Shown here: positions 24,599-35,281 of the stretch, one piece after another
Numbering within the stretch: the first letter of the stretch is position 1
Layout of the letters: each line of letters begins with the position of its first letter
DNA from: Bemisia tabaci
Lineage: Eukaryota; Arthropoda; Insecta; Hemiptera; Aleyrodidae
Assembly: GCF_918797505.1 (NCBI RefSeq)
Contig: NC_092795.1
Coordinates: 58,316,916-58,380,915 of the forward strand
Direction: 5' to 3'
DNA length: 64,000 nucleotides
Notes under the pieces: generated by a model
Told to the model about the DNA's origin: nothing
The model's input: only the letters and a program-made list of their open reading frames with translations
Database searches by the model: none
Made by a program: the position numbers and the translations under genes

Positions 24599-24853
24599 AC
24601 TGCCGTGCTAAGGAAGAACGCCGTATGAACCTCTGTGCGATGCCAAATTTCTTTTGGTAAAATACGAATTATCAGGGAAACTTGTGAAAATTTTCCTCCC
24701 AATTTTTCAGAAAATTTTCTTCGCAATGTGATCTAAATTATCAGAAAATTTCAGATAGAAATATTCATAATTTGTCTCAAAAATTAACATTTGAAGAGGG
24801 GAAATTTGGCAACTTTCGGATGTTCATACGGCGTTTTTCCTTAGCACGGCAGT
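24599..24853. mobile_element. Family A foldback element, best-preserved copy
   Basis: 255 bp. The left end ACTGCCGTGCTAAGGAAGAA is matched by the right end TTTTTCCTTAGCACGGCAGT. CGCCGTATGAAC and GTTCATACGGCG pair next, then the ATTTGGC arms. AT-rich centre, no ORF. This copy gives the family's terminal consensus. Confidence 0.88.
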
Positions 24854-25227
24854 AGAGGAAGTGCGTACCTACCGTAATAGGTACTCAAACGCCTCTCAAT
24901 CGGTAATTGTCACCCTCCTGTGAAATTCCCGCGAAAACCTCGAGGCATTTCTCTCGCGACACATTTTGGAGCCCCAATAAAATCAATGCGTAAGTATAAC
25001 CGGACCCATTCCTTTATCCTCATCCCCCGTCCCCTCTTATTCCTGCGGTTGGCAAAGTAGGTCGAAGTTAATCAAAATTGATTCTGCCGAACCAGCGGGT
25101 CCCCCAATTGGTCGGTCGATGATTGGTGCAATTTGGGACTCCGGTCTCGATGCACCCCGCGCCGGTCGTCTTTTGAGGTGAGCGCTGAAGCGTAAGCGTC
25201 ACAGCTCGGCAGTCGTAGTGTGGTCAA
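24854..25227. other. Non-coding stretch
   Basis: Nothing recognised between the family A copy and the hAT-like element. Confidence 0.5.
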
Positions 25228-25384
25228 CAGTGGCGTGGCGATCGATTATCGATATTTCCCATTTGTAGCTATGGTAAATAATCGATTATTAAGGTGTTCG
25301 CTGCGAACACCCTCTTCATCGATCCTATTCCATGGGTTTAAATGGCAGATCAATCGATACATCGCAAAGCACGCCACGCCACTG
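25228..25384. mobile_element. Family D hAT-like MITE
   Basis: 157 bp. It begins CAGTGGCGTGGCG and ends CGCCACGCCACTG. Flanks GTGGTCAA and GTGGTCCG look like an 8-bp target duplication with two changes. hAT elements are known for 8-bp duplications and CAGNG-type ends. The centre is a perfect palindrome, GGTGTTCGCTGCGAACACC (25293-25311). Confidence 0.8.
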
Positions 25385-25566
25385 GTGGTCCGCGATGAAG
25401 CTGAAGGCCGCGCAGCGTGCCACCTCTAAGTTCAAATCAAAATCACCCGGAACTTGCCGCTTGGCGAATGGCGACTGCACTCAAAATTGCATCCGAAGTA
25501 GTCGTACGCGACCCAGAGCAATCTTCCTCCCGTTTCTTGTTGCATTCTTTGTCGCTTGGTAGACAA

Positions 25567-25654
25567 AAGGGCGTAACTACACCTAGAGATGGGCCCGGGA
25601 AAGCATTGGGTTTTATGGAGGACAGGGTTCATTGCCAGGTGTAGTTACGTCCTT
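25567..25654. repeat. Family G small foldback
   Basis: Arms AAGGGCGTAACTACACCT and AGGTGTAGTTACGTCCTT. The centre contains GAAGCATTG and GACAGGGTTCATTGC, shared with the copy at 43490-43566. Confidence 0.7.
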
Positions 25655-25789
25655 ACGCCAGGACGAAGATGACTTGACGGGTGGTCGGGTGGTTCGCGGA
25701 AGGCAGGAGGGAGGGTCAAGTGCGAAAATGAACGTGGAACTGTTCAGATAATTGGACCCCTGCAGAGAAAAGTTTCTAAACTTCGCGAA

Positions 25790-26068
25790 GGACACTGGGT
25801 TTTCTTTGTGAGGTTATCGCGTATTTGTCTCGATATTGAGATGAAAATTGCTTCATTTCTCACTTTCTTACAAATCCGCTGGAAAATTGGCGTATTTGCC
25901 GCGATATTGAGGTGAATTAAAGTAATTTTGCATGTTTTTTCAATATCCCTGAAAAATGGCGTGTATGCCGCGATATAAGGGTGGAAATTACGTATAGGTA
26001 TACGTTTTCACAAAAGCGCCAGAAAAACTGCGTATTTCTCGCGGCAATGAGATGAAAATCACCGATAA
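25790..26068. repeat. Family H periodic repeat block, segment 1
   Basis: Degenerate units of about 70 bp built on GCGTATTTGCCGCGATATTG followed by AGGTGAAAAT and a TTTCACAAAACCGCTGGAAAA-like stretch (variable). The block is cut at 26069 by a family C element and resumes at 26335. Confidence 0.7.
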
Positions 26069-26334
26069 TTGGACCGCGTTTAACAGAAAGGAACCAAGCC
26101 ACATCAGCTATTGTCAAACTTAACTAGGCAATTTAATTTATTACCAAAGAACGTTTGTGCAGATTCCTTTGAAAATTTTAAGGAATTCGCTTTGCACCTT
26201 GCAGAAAATTCACTGAAATTTGCACATAAATGTGCACAACCGTTTTCGTGTAAAAAATTAAATTGCCCGAATTAATTTGCAATAGCTGATGTGGCTTGGT
26301 TCCTTTCTGCTTAACGCTGTCCAATTGACTTATG
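26069..26334. mobile_element. Family C foldback element
   Basis: Left end TTGGACCGCGTTTAACAGAA and right end TTCTGCTTAACGCTGTCCAA are inverted. GGAACCAAGCCACATCAGCT pairs with AGCTGATGTGGCTTGGTTCC exactly, 20 of 20. Inner TTTAATTT and AAATTAAATT arms continue the hairpin. It splits a family H unit, so it is younger than that block. Confidence 0.88.
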
Positions 26335-27514
26335 GTTTTACAGTATCGCTAAAAAAATGGCGCATTTTTTATTGTCTATGGATATTTGTCCTTAAATATT
26401 TGATGAATCAACCCCCGTTTAAGCGGACAAGAAGCGCGCAACTATTGGAACTCTCCGGAATCAGGCGAATAAGGAAAAATAAAAAAAAAGGCTTCAGGGA
26501 AAATCAAGGCTTTTTGTCCGTCTCAAATGATCGATGTTTATGAACCGAAAAGATATTACGCTCGCATCGTTAAATGTAGAGATCAAGCGTGCAACTATTC
26601 CATCTCCGGATTAGTTATGTGATATCGAGCAAAAATGAAGACATATTTTGGCTTTTCGCTCGTGGAACTGTTCAGAAAATTGGACCCCTGCAAAGCAAAG
26701 TTTTTAAACTTCGCTAAGGACACTGGGTTTCCTTCGTGAGGTTTGTGCGAAAGTCGGAGACCACTTAGACAACTTCAGAAATCTTCCGGAAATTTTGAAG
26801 CACAAGCAACATTGGTTTGAATTAAAAATTGGAAAATCCATCCGGCGTTCCTTTAAAATCGTCTCATTTTCCTATCAGTTTAGGCACTCCCAAACTGAGA
26901 TTGCCGCAATGTTGAAAAGATAATCGCGTGATCTCTCATTTTTTTTTATAAAACCGCTGGAAAAATTTCGTATTTTTTGACTGTTAACAAAAATTAAGAT
27001 ACAAATGTTATAACACTGATAGAACACTGGTCAATGCAAACACCAAGCGAGCAACTATTCGAACTCCGGAGTAGGTATGTGGTATCACGGGAAATTGAAG
27101 GAAAATTTTAGCTTTTCGCATATCTCAATCTCACTAGAGACATAAGACCATCTACTGGTATCTTGGCCATGATGGAAGTACTTTTGGGACTTCAACATTC
27201 AACCGTCGACCAATCTATTAGATTGATAGTTCACAACATGTTTAGAAATTAGTTTTGCAAACATACCGAAGTTCAGCAAACTCGTTCGGTTCATGACGTC
27301 ACCCAAGATCATCATCGATCCAGTAGCTAAGATGACAGTTGCTCCCTTTTATATGTACCTAAGGAAGTGCTGAATTCCCGAAAGTGGAAGCCTCCACTTG
27401 TCGCCAAGAGGTCAGTGGAAGGTCTGTTGTCTCTGTTACTGGCGTTCATGAATGTTATGCTCGCATAGATATAAAAATCGCGTATTTTCATTTGTATTGA
27501 GGTGGAAAATGTAG
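26335..27514. repeat. Family H periodic repeat block, segment 2
   Basis: Continuation of the CGCG/TTTGCCGC units, with interspersed units containing GCAACTATTCGAACTCCGGA (27049 and diverged copies at 26439 and 26588) followed by GTAGGTATGTGGTATCACG. No gene. It stops where the CCCTGGTAAAAATT element begins. Confidence 0.65.
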
Positions 27515-28483
27515 CCCTGGTAAAAATTGGCGATAAGAGCTGCGTTTCAAAATACCATAGGAATTCTTATAGCCGGCTAAAGAAGGCTACAGAAAATCAT
27601 ATAGCTGGCTATAGAATGCATAGAAAATCATACGGCCGGGCTATACGAAGCGATAAAAAATTATGCAGCCGGGCTATAGTTCCTATCGCCGGGCTTTACA
27701 CTTTATCGCCTGACAGTTGCTTTTTCGCCATCGATTATAAAAGGCTATAAGAAATTGTGTAGAAATTCGTGTGCTTTGGAAATCATTAAGTTTGATACGG
27801 AACCACCTTAATATTTACTAAACACACGTTATATTTTCCTTTAATACATATTTTTTTTCATCAATTACAACGAGAAATTAAAACGAGAATAATCCATACA
27901 GGATGTGCAAACATTTCAAAATCATGAGTTGAATAACGCTGACTCCGCCAGATTAAATATTAGAGCCTAACACAAAACGGAGCGGCGACGCACTGGCGCC
28001 TACAAACCTAACAGGGATACTTCACGCATTGCGCAACGCGTGAAGTATCCCTGTTAGGTTTGTAGGCGCCAATGCGCGTTTCGCGCTGGCTACCCGCCTG
28101 CCGCGCCGCAGCGTGCCACGGCGCTTGAAGCAACTATTTCACACCAGAGGTATTGCACAGTATCATACGAAACTGAAGGCGCTCTAATATATTAGGAATG
28201 GCAGGCATCCATCAAAAGTACGGAGCTTTCCTCGCAAAATAAATCAAGGTACTACGGCCCAAAAAGAGAGCAGTGGTCCAAAAACTCACTAAGTCCTAGC
28301 ATCCGTAATTAGTGACGTTTAGCATACACTTTATCGCCTGGCTGTGAGGTGCTTATTCGCCATCGGCTATAAAAGGCTATAAGAAATTGTGTAGACAGCT
28401 ATAGAAGCTATTGGAAATCTTACAGCCGGCCGTAGGTCTATGGTATATAGGAACATAGATTCTACTGTCAATTTTTACCAGGG
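27515..28483. mobile_element. Non-autonomous TIR element with CCCTGGTAAAAATTG ends
   Basis: 969 bp. It starts CCCTGGTAAAAATTG and ends CAATTTTTACCAGGG, a perfect 15-bp inverted pair. Subterminal zones contain repeated AGCCGG/GGCTAT words on both sides. CACTTTATCGCC and AGGCTATAAGAAATTGTGTAG occur in both halves. It carries a perfect 33-bp palindrome (27995-28070). No ORF for a transposase. It interrupts the family H block. Superfamily undetermined; no clear target duplication. Confidence 0.75.
27995..28070. repeat. Perfect 33-bp inverted repeat
   Basis: The arm at 27995-28027 (starts GGCGCCTACAAACCTAACAG) is the exact reverse complement of 28038-28070, with a 10-base spacer ATTGCGCAAC. The GCGTGAAGTAT...GTAGGCGC sequence also occurs in the tandem arrays at 59639 and 61876. 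Confidence 0.95.
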
Positions 28484-29330
28484 ATGATCTTTGAATACAC
28501 TTTATCAATAGTTGAAACATCGGGTAATTGCCGCGATATTTATGTGAATGACGCGTACTTAATGTTTCACGAGTCAATGCAACCACTGAAAAAATCGCGT
28601 ATTTTCTTTGATATTGAGGTGAGGAATGCGTATTCCTCGAGTCTTTTAATCAAGCGCTCTAAAATTTGCGCTTATCCGACGCGAAATCCAAGTGAAAAAC
28701 GCGTAATTTATAATGATTTTACAAAATCGCCGGACGAAATGCCACTTTATTGCGATGATTATTGCGTAGTTTCTCATTTTTCTGAAACGACCACTGAAAG
28801 AATCGCGCATTTCTCACGATACCGAGATGAAAAGCGTGTAACGGCTTATGATTAAGCTAATCTGCTAGAAGTGTCGCGAATTTCTCGCGATTGACATAAA
28901 GATCGCGTAATTTTTCACTTGTTCAGGAACGGACACCTAGCAAGCAACTATTCGAACTCCAGAGTAGGTATGTGGTATCACGCGAAATTGAAGGAAAATT
29001 TTAGCTTTTCGTCTATCTCAAATACTGACGTTTATGAATGTCACGCTCGCAACGATATGAAAATCGCGTAGTTTCCTCGATTTTCAGGTGAAAAATGTGT
29101 GATTTGTAATGTACTGAATCAACCGTCGAAAAATCACGTATATGCCGCAATATTGAGGTAAAATACGCGTAATTCTTCATGTTCTAGGACACCGCCGGAA
29201 TTATTGCGTATTTGTCTCGATACTGATAGGATAATATCTTCATTTCTCTTTTTTTTACAAATCTGCTGGAAAATTGACGTATTTGCTGCGATATTGAGGT
29301 GAATTAAAGCATGTTTCGGTTAAAGCGGTT
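28484..29330. repeat. Family H periodic repeat block, segment 3
   Basis: Resumes after the inserted element with the same CGCG/TTTGCCGCGATATTG units and one GCAACTATTCGAACTCC unit near 28942. A 123-codon ORF at 28484-28855 is simply an open path through these units. Confidence 0.65.
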
Positions 29331-29707
29331 TATGATCGCTTGATAGAGAATTTTCTGCACCAAGCAACACCAAGAAACCTCACCGGCCGGAGAAATTGAA
29401 CGTGGGCGCTCATAGATTGAAAATAAAACAAATCATCAAAACAGACCGACCAAGTCTCAGCTAATGTTGACAGCTCATTTCCTTCTGGGGGCAAACGCGC
29501 TATCGATAATCCTTTTTCTGATTTGTGATGGAAGAGTTTTATGATCGGTAATCGGACTAAAGTCGAAAGTAATGAACTCGGAACGGAAGAAGGGATGTGG
29601 CGCCATAACGACAAGACGACTATAATTAATACGAGGAGCAAAGACACGAAAACAACGGAATTATGCGGGCGAGACCCCAGGCAGCGAGGCCCTAAGCTCT
29701 AAGGTGT
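29331..29707. other. Non-coding stretch
   Basis: Nothing recognised. A minus-strand ORF of about 105 codons has no ATG at its head and no family signature. Confidence 0.5.
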
Positions 29708-29963
29708 TCCGCCGTGTTAAGTAAAAACACCGTATGAGCTTTCGAATGTTGCCAAATTTCCTCTCAGAGCATATTTATTTGTGAAGAAAATTTTGATTAT
29801 TTTTCCTCGAAATTGTCAGACTTTTTAGATCAAATTACGAACGAAATCCTCTGAAAAACAGGAAGAGAAATGGTCACAAATTTTCCTGGAAGTTCGTGAT
29901 TTTTCGAAGGAAATTTGACAGCGCCTGAAGGGTTTATACGACGTTCTTCCACAGTGTGGCAGT
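29708..29963. mobile_element. Family A foldback element
   Basis: The left end CCGCCGTGTTAAGTAAAAAC plus ATGTTGCCAAATTTCC is mirrored by GGAAATTTGACAGCGCC and the right end TTCTTCCACAGTGTGGCAGT. Confidence 0.78.
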
Positions 29964-31286
29964 GTAGGTGTTTGCCTTATCAAACGCACGTGGCTCGTGG
30001 CGGTCTTGGTCAAAACGTGAGTTCACACCTTCCCCAGCTTTTTTCACTAATCAAAAATTAATATTCAAGTTGGACTACAAATGAGCGTGGTGCCTGGCAC
30101 CCTTTCACCGCCTCCCCTCCGTTCCTGGCCCCGGGTGAGCCGCTGTTGCCAAGTTCCTCGGATTCTATGATTTTCCCTCTCCGAGTGTCCTGGTGCGCCT
30201 GTGATACGAACTAATCCAACGAACTAATCTCAAAACTTCTGGCAAAAATGCCGCATGAACGTTCAGACGTTGCCCAAAAAAATGGGTGCTTATCTTTTCG
30301 GTGATTTCGTAGCTTTCAAATTTAACAGGTAGGTATGAGTAGAACTTGATAGCAAAATTAGGCACTATACTCCATTGGCAAAGCCTCGAATTTTCAAGGA
30401 AGGGGAGGGAAATCTTCGGTCGATAATTTTTTAAAACCAAAGGTGGGAAATAGCTTAAAATAATAATTTGCAAGGAAAATTTTGTGAAGCTGGATTCCCT
30501 GGACCCCAATGATGACTTTCCTGACTCCGTGCATAGCTGGAAACTCATCAGTGGATAAAATCAGTCGAATTGTATGCGCGAATAGAGTCGGCGGAAGAAA
30601 GTAGCCTGTATCGAGTGTTGTAAGGACTAAGGAGTATGGAAGTTAAGAAGGTTCCGAGTTCTACCATAAAGGGTTGATGATCACCCTAGCATTTTCCTCA
30701 GAGCTTGGCAACGTGGCATTTTGCGCGCCAGTATAATACGACCCTCCCTCTATTTACCCGAAGATGAGTAGTTTACATTATAACCCTAATATTTTGCCCC
30801 GTTCACCCATCAGACGAACCACAAAAGTCGACATGGGTAATTAAAAAACGCATCACTTTTTGACGAAACAATCAGATCAGACCCGAGCTCATCGTTTCTA
30901 AAAAGATCTCCATCTCCCGCTTCCTCCCTCCCTTTCACCTCTCTTCTCCACCTTCAACCAATTCAAAATCTCGTGTTATTTGAATAAGATAGAAGGAAGG
31001 CGCGTGCTACGATATTTTCAGCCCTTCCGTAACATTAAACGTTGAGAGCTCAATAGATTTGAGGTGATGTGTACTTTTACTCAATCTAGGCGTTAGTTTT
31101 TTGTCTGCAGCGATGGTAGAATAGTGCAAGCTAAGTAAATATGACTATCTAAGAGCGAGGGATAGAAATGGTCGGAATACATATTGTTGAAAGCGTAGTT
31201 TGAATTTATCAAGCCGAGGTACAAAAAAGTGTCAGAGCTTATTTCCTAAAATTGTTGTACAAACCCAATTTGTTGGATGATTAGGG
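29964..31286. other. Non-coding stretch
   Basis: No gene recognised. A lone half-end of family A (GCCGCATGAACGTTCAGACG) lies near 30249. Confidence 0.5.
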
Positions 31287-31397
31287 CATTTCCAATTAAT
31301 CGTGGCAGTACCTCAACTGAAGTTTGGGTAGTACCGCAACATTTGGGTTAGTTGCCCAATTTATTGAGGTACTACGTTCCACAATTCATTGGAAATG
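31287..31397. repeat. Small foldback element
   Basis: The left arm CATTTCCAATTAATCGTGG followed by AGTACCTCAA is mirrored by TTGAGGTACT then CCACAATTCATTGGAAATG. About 111 bp, non-coding. Confidence 0.7.
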
Positions 31398-31589
31398 TTC
31401 ATGTCAAAAAACAACCCGTACCTCTCTTTTTCCGTGTCAAGTGTTGGTGATTTTGCCAACATGCGTTAAAGTCAGTGTAGAACTGAAATTCTCATTTTTG
31501 AGGGAAGAGCTCATCATTCGAGCATATTCCCTCTTCGTGAAAAGTGCTGTTCGATGAAACACTAGTTACAACCAGTCAAGAAGACAACG

Positions 31590-31833
31590 CCACCATTTTA
31601 AGGAAAAACACCGTATGAGCATTCGAACGTTGCCAAACTTTCTCTCAAAAAATACTGTTTTTTCAAAGATAGTTATGAATATTTTTCCTTGAAATTTTCA
31701 GAATTTTTATATCAAACTGTGCACAAAATTCTCTTAAAAATCGGGAGGATTTTCTCGAAAATTCGTGATTTGCCGAAGGAAATTTGGCAACATCTAAAGG
31801 CTCATACGGCATTCTTCCTTAACAGGATAGAAC
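31590..31833. mobile_element. Family A foldback element
   Basis: TTTTAAGGAAAAACACCGTA and ACGTTGCCAAACTTTC on the left pair with GAAATTTGGCAACATC and CGGCATTCTTCCTTAA on the right. The outermost bases are decayed. Confidence 0.72.
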
Positions 31834-31920
31834 TGCTGACGCGTTTCGGATCCAACTTAACCCATTCATCAGGGCAGCGCAGCACGTTAACGCAATGAAT
31901 GTAACGCAAGTTGGCGAAAT

Positions 31921-31996
31921 GGACACATTTATGCTAAAAGGAACTATGTGCATAAGGTTTGCGTGCAACATAGTTCCTTTTAGCTTAAAAACGTCC
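31921..31996. mobile_element. Family B palindrome, short copy
   Basis: GGACACATTTATGCTAAAAG followed by GAACTATG is mirrored by CATAGTTC then CTTTTAGCTTAAAAACGTCC. Confidence 0.7.
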
Positions 31997-32666
31997 AAAT
32001 CACCAACACTTTGTCCATAAACTGTTCGAGCGCCGATCCGCATTTTAATGTTTCTCAACTAAAACTTTGACTCGGACTTCAGGGTACGTTTACATTACAT
32101 TCTGCGCACAAGCAGGAGGTAAGCAGGACAATCCGAGGAAAATGGAGATTCATCGGCGGCTCCAGCAAAGTGGCAACATTGTTTTTCTCTATTTAAACCT
32201 ATGGAAATGTATCGATTCTTTGAGGAGCCAGGTGCTCTGACAAGAATCGATTATTTAACATAGGTTTAAACGGAGGGAATCCGGCGTCGCCAAGTTGCTG
32301 GATCCGCCTCCGCGAGATTTCTGGGAGACGAGATTGAGATGTATCTGACCTAGAAAAGCTCGGAGGCAATTGTTGCGTCATCTTTGTCAACGTAGATGTA
32401 AACAGGGTTGACTCACCAGGAGGGAGTTGATAGTTTACTCGATGGACGGTGAATTATCTAATTGGGTCCCATCAAGTGTACGACTGTGAAGCAGGACGCA
32501 TCCCGCTTCCCGCTTGGGGCCTGGACCGCGGGACCCTCCCGTCATGAAAATAAATCGAAGCTCGTACCACTCTGCTGTGCTGCCACTTTCTAAATATTTC
32601 TTAGGGCACAGAGTATCCTCAGACGGATTTCAAATCAACTTTTTTTTTTCAATAAGTAGAGAAAAA
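31997..32666. other. Non-coding stretch with a fragment of family D
   Basis: The only structure seen is a hairpin at 32191-32277, TATTTAAACCTATGG against CATAGGTTTAAA. It matches inner arms of the hAT-like family D but lacks the outer ends. Confidence 0.5.
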
Positions 32667-32905
32667 TGGACCGCGTTAAGCAAGAGGAATCAAGACACGT
32701 CAACAATTGCCTTTAATCGGGCAATTCAATTTTTTTACATGAACACGATTTTGCGGATTTTGTGCCAATTTAAGTGAATTGTTTGCGTATTACGAAGCAA
32801 ATTCCTTAATGTTTTTAAAGGGATCCGCAGAAACGTGCTCTTGTAAAAAGTTAAATTTGGCCATAGCTGATGTGGCTCGGTTCCTTTCTGCTAAACGCGG
32901 TCCAA
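32667..32905. mobile_element. Family C foldback element
   Basis: TGGACCGCGTTAAGCAAGAG on the left and TTTCTGCTAAACGCGGTCCA on the right are inverted. Inner arms include AATTCAATTTTTTTACATG and TTGTAAAAAGTTAAATTTGG. Confidence 0.82.
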
Positions 32906-33290
32906 ATAAGATTCGTCAACTGAGAGGAGAAAAATTCGCAAGAATTGTTAAGTTACTCTCAAGACTTTTTGCCCCAACTCTCTTAAGGCGGGAAGAGCTG
33001 GGGAAACTTGCTGTGAATGAAAATTGTTTTCCTTCAGCAAACCTTGCATTTTTTCAATTTTAGATACTTCATGCTCAGAAATGTTTGTGATCAGAAATTT
33101 TATCAGAAACCGTGCCCAAAAAACGGGGAAAAGTCGGGCATTCTCACGTTAAAAATATCTGAAAAGTCAGGTAATTTTTAAGTGAAATAAAACTTGTGAC
33201 CCTGCAAACAGCGCTGATCATGATCATGTATTTTTTTCAATTCGATTAAATGCCAAAACCGCTCTATTCTGTGCAACGCTGGCGTATGAA
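32906..33290. other. Non-coding stretch
   Basis: Nothing recognised. Confidence 0.5.
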
Positions 33291-33896
33291 TGCATTGAAT
33301 GACACATTTTGTTATCATAAGCGGAGAAAATTGAAGGCGCTCCGTCTTTTTCAATGGCTGAGTCTGCATGCAACTATTCGTGTTCTTGGGATGTCCGTGT
33401 TGCATACACAAAAATTGCAGGCGCTCTGCGTTTCTCACGCAAAACGTATGGATTTGGTTGTTAGTTCTCAAAGAGATTCTACGTTGCATTTTCAATCCTG
33501 TTCACCAAGAAATCTTCAGCGTTCGAATAAGCCATGTTGTATTATAGCAACGTTGCGCAATGGTGCAGGTTTTGCACTGAAAACATTTCCTTGAAGGCAT
33601 CGTGCATCTCAACCCCGCAAATCACCACCGATAGTATTTTTCTGCAATTTGCACCGTTTGGCAACGCTGCCGTGATACAACATGGTTCGTTCTAATCTCG
33701 AGGATTTGTTGGTGAGCACGATTGCCACGAAGCCATACGTTGTTCGTAAGAAAAACCAAAGCGCCTGCAATTTTTCGAGTATGCAACACGGATATCCCAA
33801 GAACACGAATAGTTGCGTTCAGTCCTGACCATTGAAAAAGCTTGAGCGCCTTCGATTTTTTCCGCTTGTGATTACAATATGTGTCGCTCATTGCAC
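33291..33896. repeat. Long inverted repeat, arms about 290 bp
   Basis: 33291-33580 is the diverged reverse complement of about 33612-33896. Long matching words include AAGGCGCTC, CTTTTTCAATGG, GCAACTATTCGTGTTCTTGG, TCCGTGTTGCATAC and ATTGCAGGCGCT. Both arms keep an open frame when read inward (HKRRKLKALRLFQW and HKRKKSKALKLFQW), but differences look random by codon position and no protein family fits. A foldback element or palindromic duplication is the best reading. Confidence 0.85.
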
Positions 33897-34409
33897 CCGC
33901 ACCTCATCGGCTCGAAATTTGGGTGGTTTGAGTTTCAAATCAAATTGAATAAAATAAACGAGGAAATAAATAATAAATATGCAAACGAAACGGAGACTAT
34001 TCATGCCGCAATTCCTCGCTTGACTTTCGCGGCAGTTACAAACACAACCCACGTTTGAATATTTTCATTTAATTTACCTGGAAACATGTAAAAATAATAA
34101 CTGTACGGTAACTTTATCGTGATTTTTCTCCTCTCACTCCAGGAAACATGGAAAAATTGCGGGAAACCCACAGAATTTGTAACTTGTGAAAGATAGTAAA
34201 TCCAGAAGTTGTCTAATGTTTTAAAATGCTTCTCGAAACTTTTTGTTTGACTTGAAACCTCGGCGCGGCTTCTTGAGTGATGATATTTCGATGAAACTTT
34301 CAGAGAGTTCCCGAGGAGATTCCTAAGCAAGGCTGTTTCGGAAGGTGCGTGTTAAAGTTCCGAGCTTTACTAGGAAGTTGAAAACCCGCAAATCCGCACT
34401 TTTTACAAC
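33897..34409. other. Non-coding stretch
   Basis: Nothing recognised. Confidence 0.5.
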
Positions 34410-34522
34410 CCTGCCGTGCTAAGGAAGGTCATGCGAGTATTCAGATGCTGTCGCAAATTTCCTCTAAGTTCCGAGAAATGTTTTGCGCGGTTCTCTTGGA
34501 AATTTCCAGGTACCACGGCAGG
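34410..34522. mobile_element. Family A foldback element, internally deleted
   Basis: Only 113 bp. The left end CCTGCCGTGCTAAGGAAGG and ATTTCC arms are kept, the right end is TACCACGGCAGG, and most of the centre is missing. Confidence 0.65.
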
Positions 34523-34550
34523 GTGTCTACCGTATGGGAAAAGCACGGAT

Positions 34551-34715
34551 CAGTGGCATGGCGTGCTTTGCGATTTATCGATTGTTATGTCATTTAAACT
34601 TGTGGAAAAGGATCGATAAACAGGGTGTTCGCAGCGAACTTCTTAATAATCGATTCTTTACCATAGGTTTAAATGGCATAACAATCGATATATCGAAAAG
34701 CACGCCACGCCACTG
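34551..34715. mobile_element. Family D hAT-like MITE
   Basis: 165 bp. It starts CAGTGGCATGGCGTGCTTTG and ends AAAGCACGCCACGCCACTG, with flanks GCACGGAT and GTACGGAT (7 of 8 match) as target duplication. The centre GGTGTTCGCAGCGAAC is the family's palindrome. Confidence 0.85.
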
Positions 34716-35050
34716 GTACGGATACCCTGAAAAAGCACGGATTTTAGAAGGTCGGTACAGAAAAGGTACGGAAATGGAATATTTTCGTGATAAACTCTAA
34801 GAATTAGCTTTGAGGGTATGCGATTTCCATTTAATAAGTTCCTGGTTCGATTCCTCGTGTTTTTCGGTTTATTCCTTTGCCATTTCATCACTCCACTTGC
34901 CCAATCCGAATATAGTTAAAAATGCGTGTGAGGTGAGGAAAAAGTAAGGAAAAAGCCAAGATTTTTAAGAATCGCCAAAAAAATGAATTTTCGGGAAAGT
35001 AAAGAAAAGAAATAAAAAGGCACTGAATATGTAAGAAATTTGAATGGCAT
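34716..35050. other. Non-coding stretch
   Basis: A GGTTCGATTCC word at about 34853 was checked as a tRNA T-loop; the flanking bases do not form a stem. Nothing else recognised. Confidence 0.5.
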
Positions 35051-35281
35051 CACGGAAAAAATAAAATTGCTGATTTAACAATTTAATTGTTAAAAAAGTG
35101 ACTGCAATGTTTCAGAGTAGATTTCACAACAAAAAAATGTTACTTTAACCAGTATTGTAAGCTAATTTAACCATGGGGGTGGTTAAAGTAGCATTGTTTT
35201 GTTATAAAATCTACATTGAAACATTGCAGTCTCTAATTTTAGCAATTGAATTGTTAAATCAGCAATTTAATTTTCTCCGTG
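35051..35281. mobile_element. Foldback element with CACGGA ends
   Basis: 231 bp. The left end CACGGAAAAAATAAAATTGC continues TGATTTAACAATT, and the right end is AATTTAATTTTCTCCGTG. Internal GACTGCAATGTTTCA pairs with TGAAACATTGCAGTC. AT-rich centre, no ORF. Confidence 0.85.

Noticed and set aside
28484..28855. 123-codon plus-strand ORF
   Set aside because: It passes through degenerate family H units and matches no family.
25790..29330. CRISPR-like array of repeats
   Set aside because: Units are degenerate, spacers are not uniform, and the DNA is a eukaryotic nuclear locus.
33250..33891. Two similar ORFs facing each other (HKRRKLKALRLFQW and HKRKKSKALKLFQW)
   Set aside because: They are the two arms of an inverted repeat; similarity follows from DNA duplication and no protein family matches.
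34846..34866. GGTTCGATTCC as a tRNA T-loop
   Set aside because: The flanking bases do not form the T-stem and no D-arm or anticodon arm precedes it.
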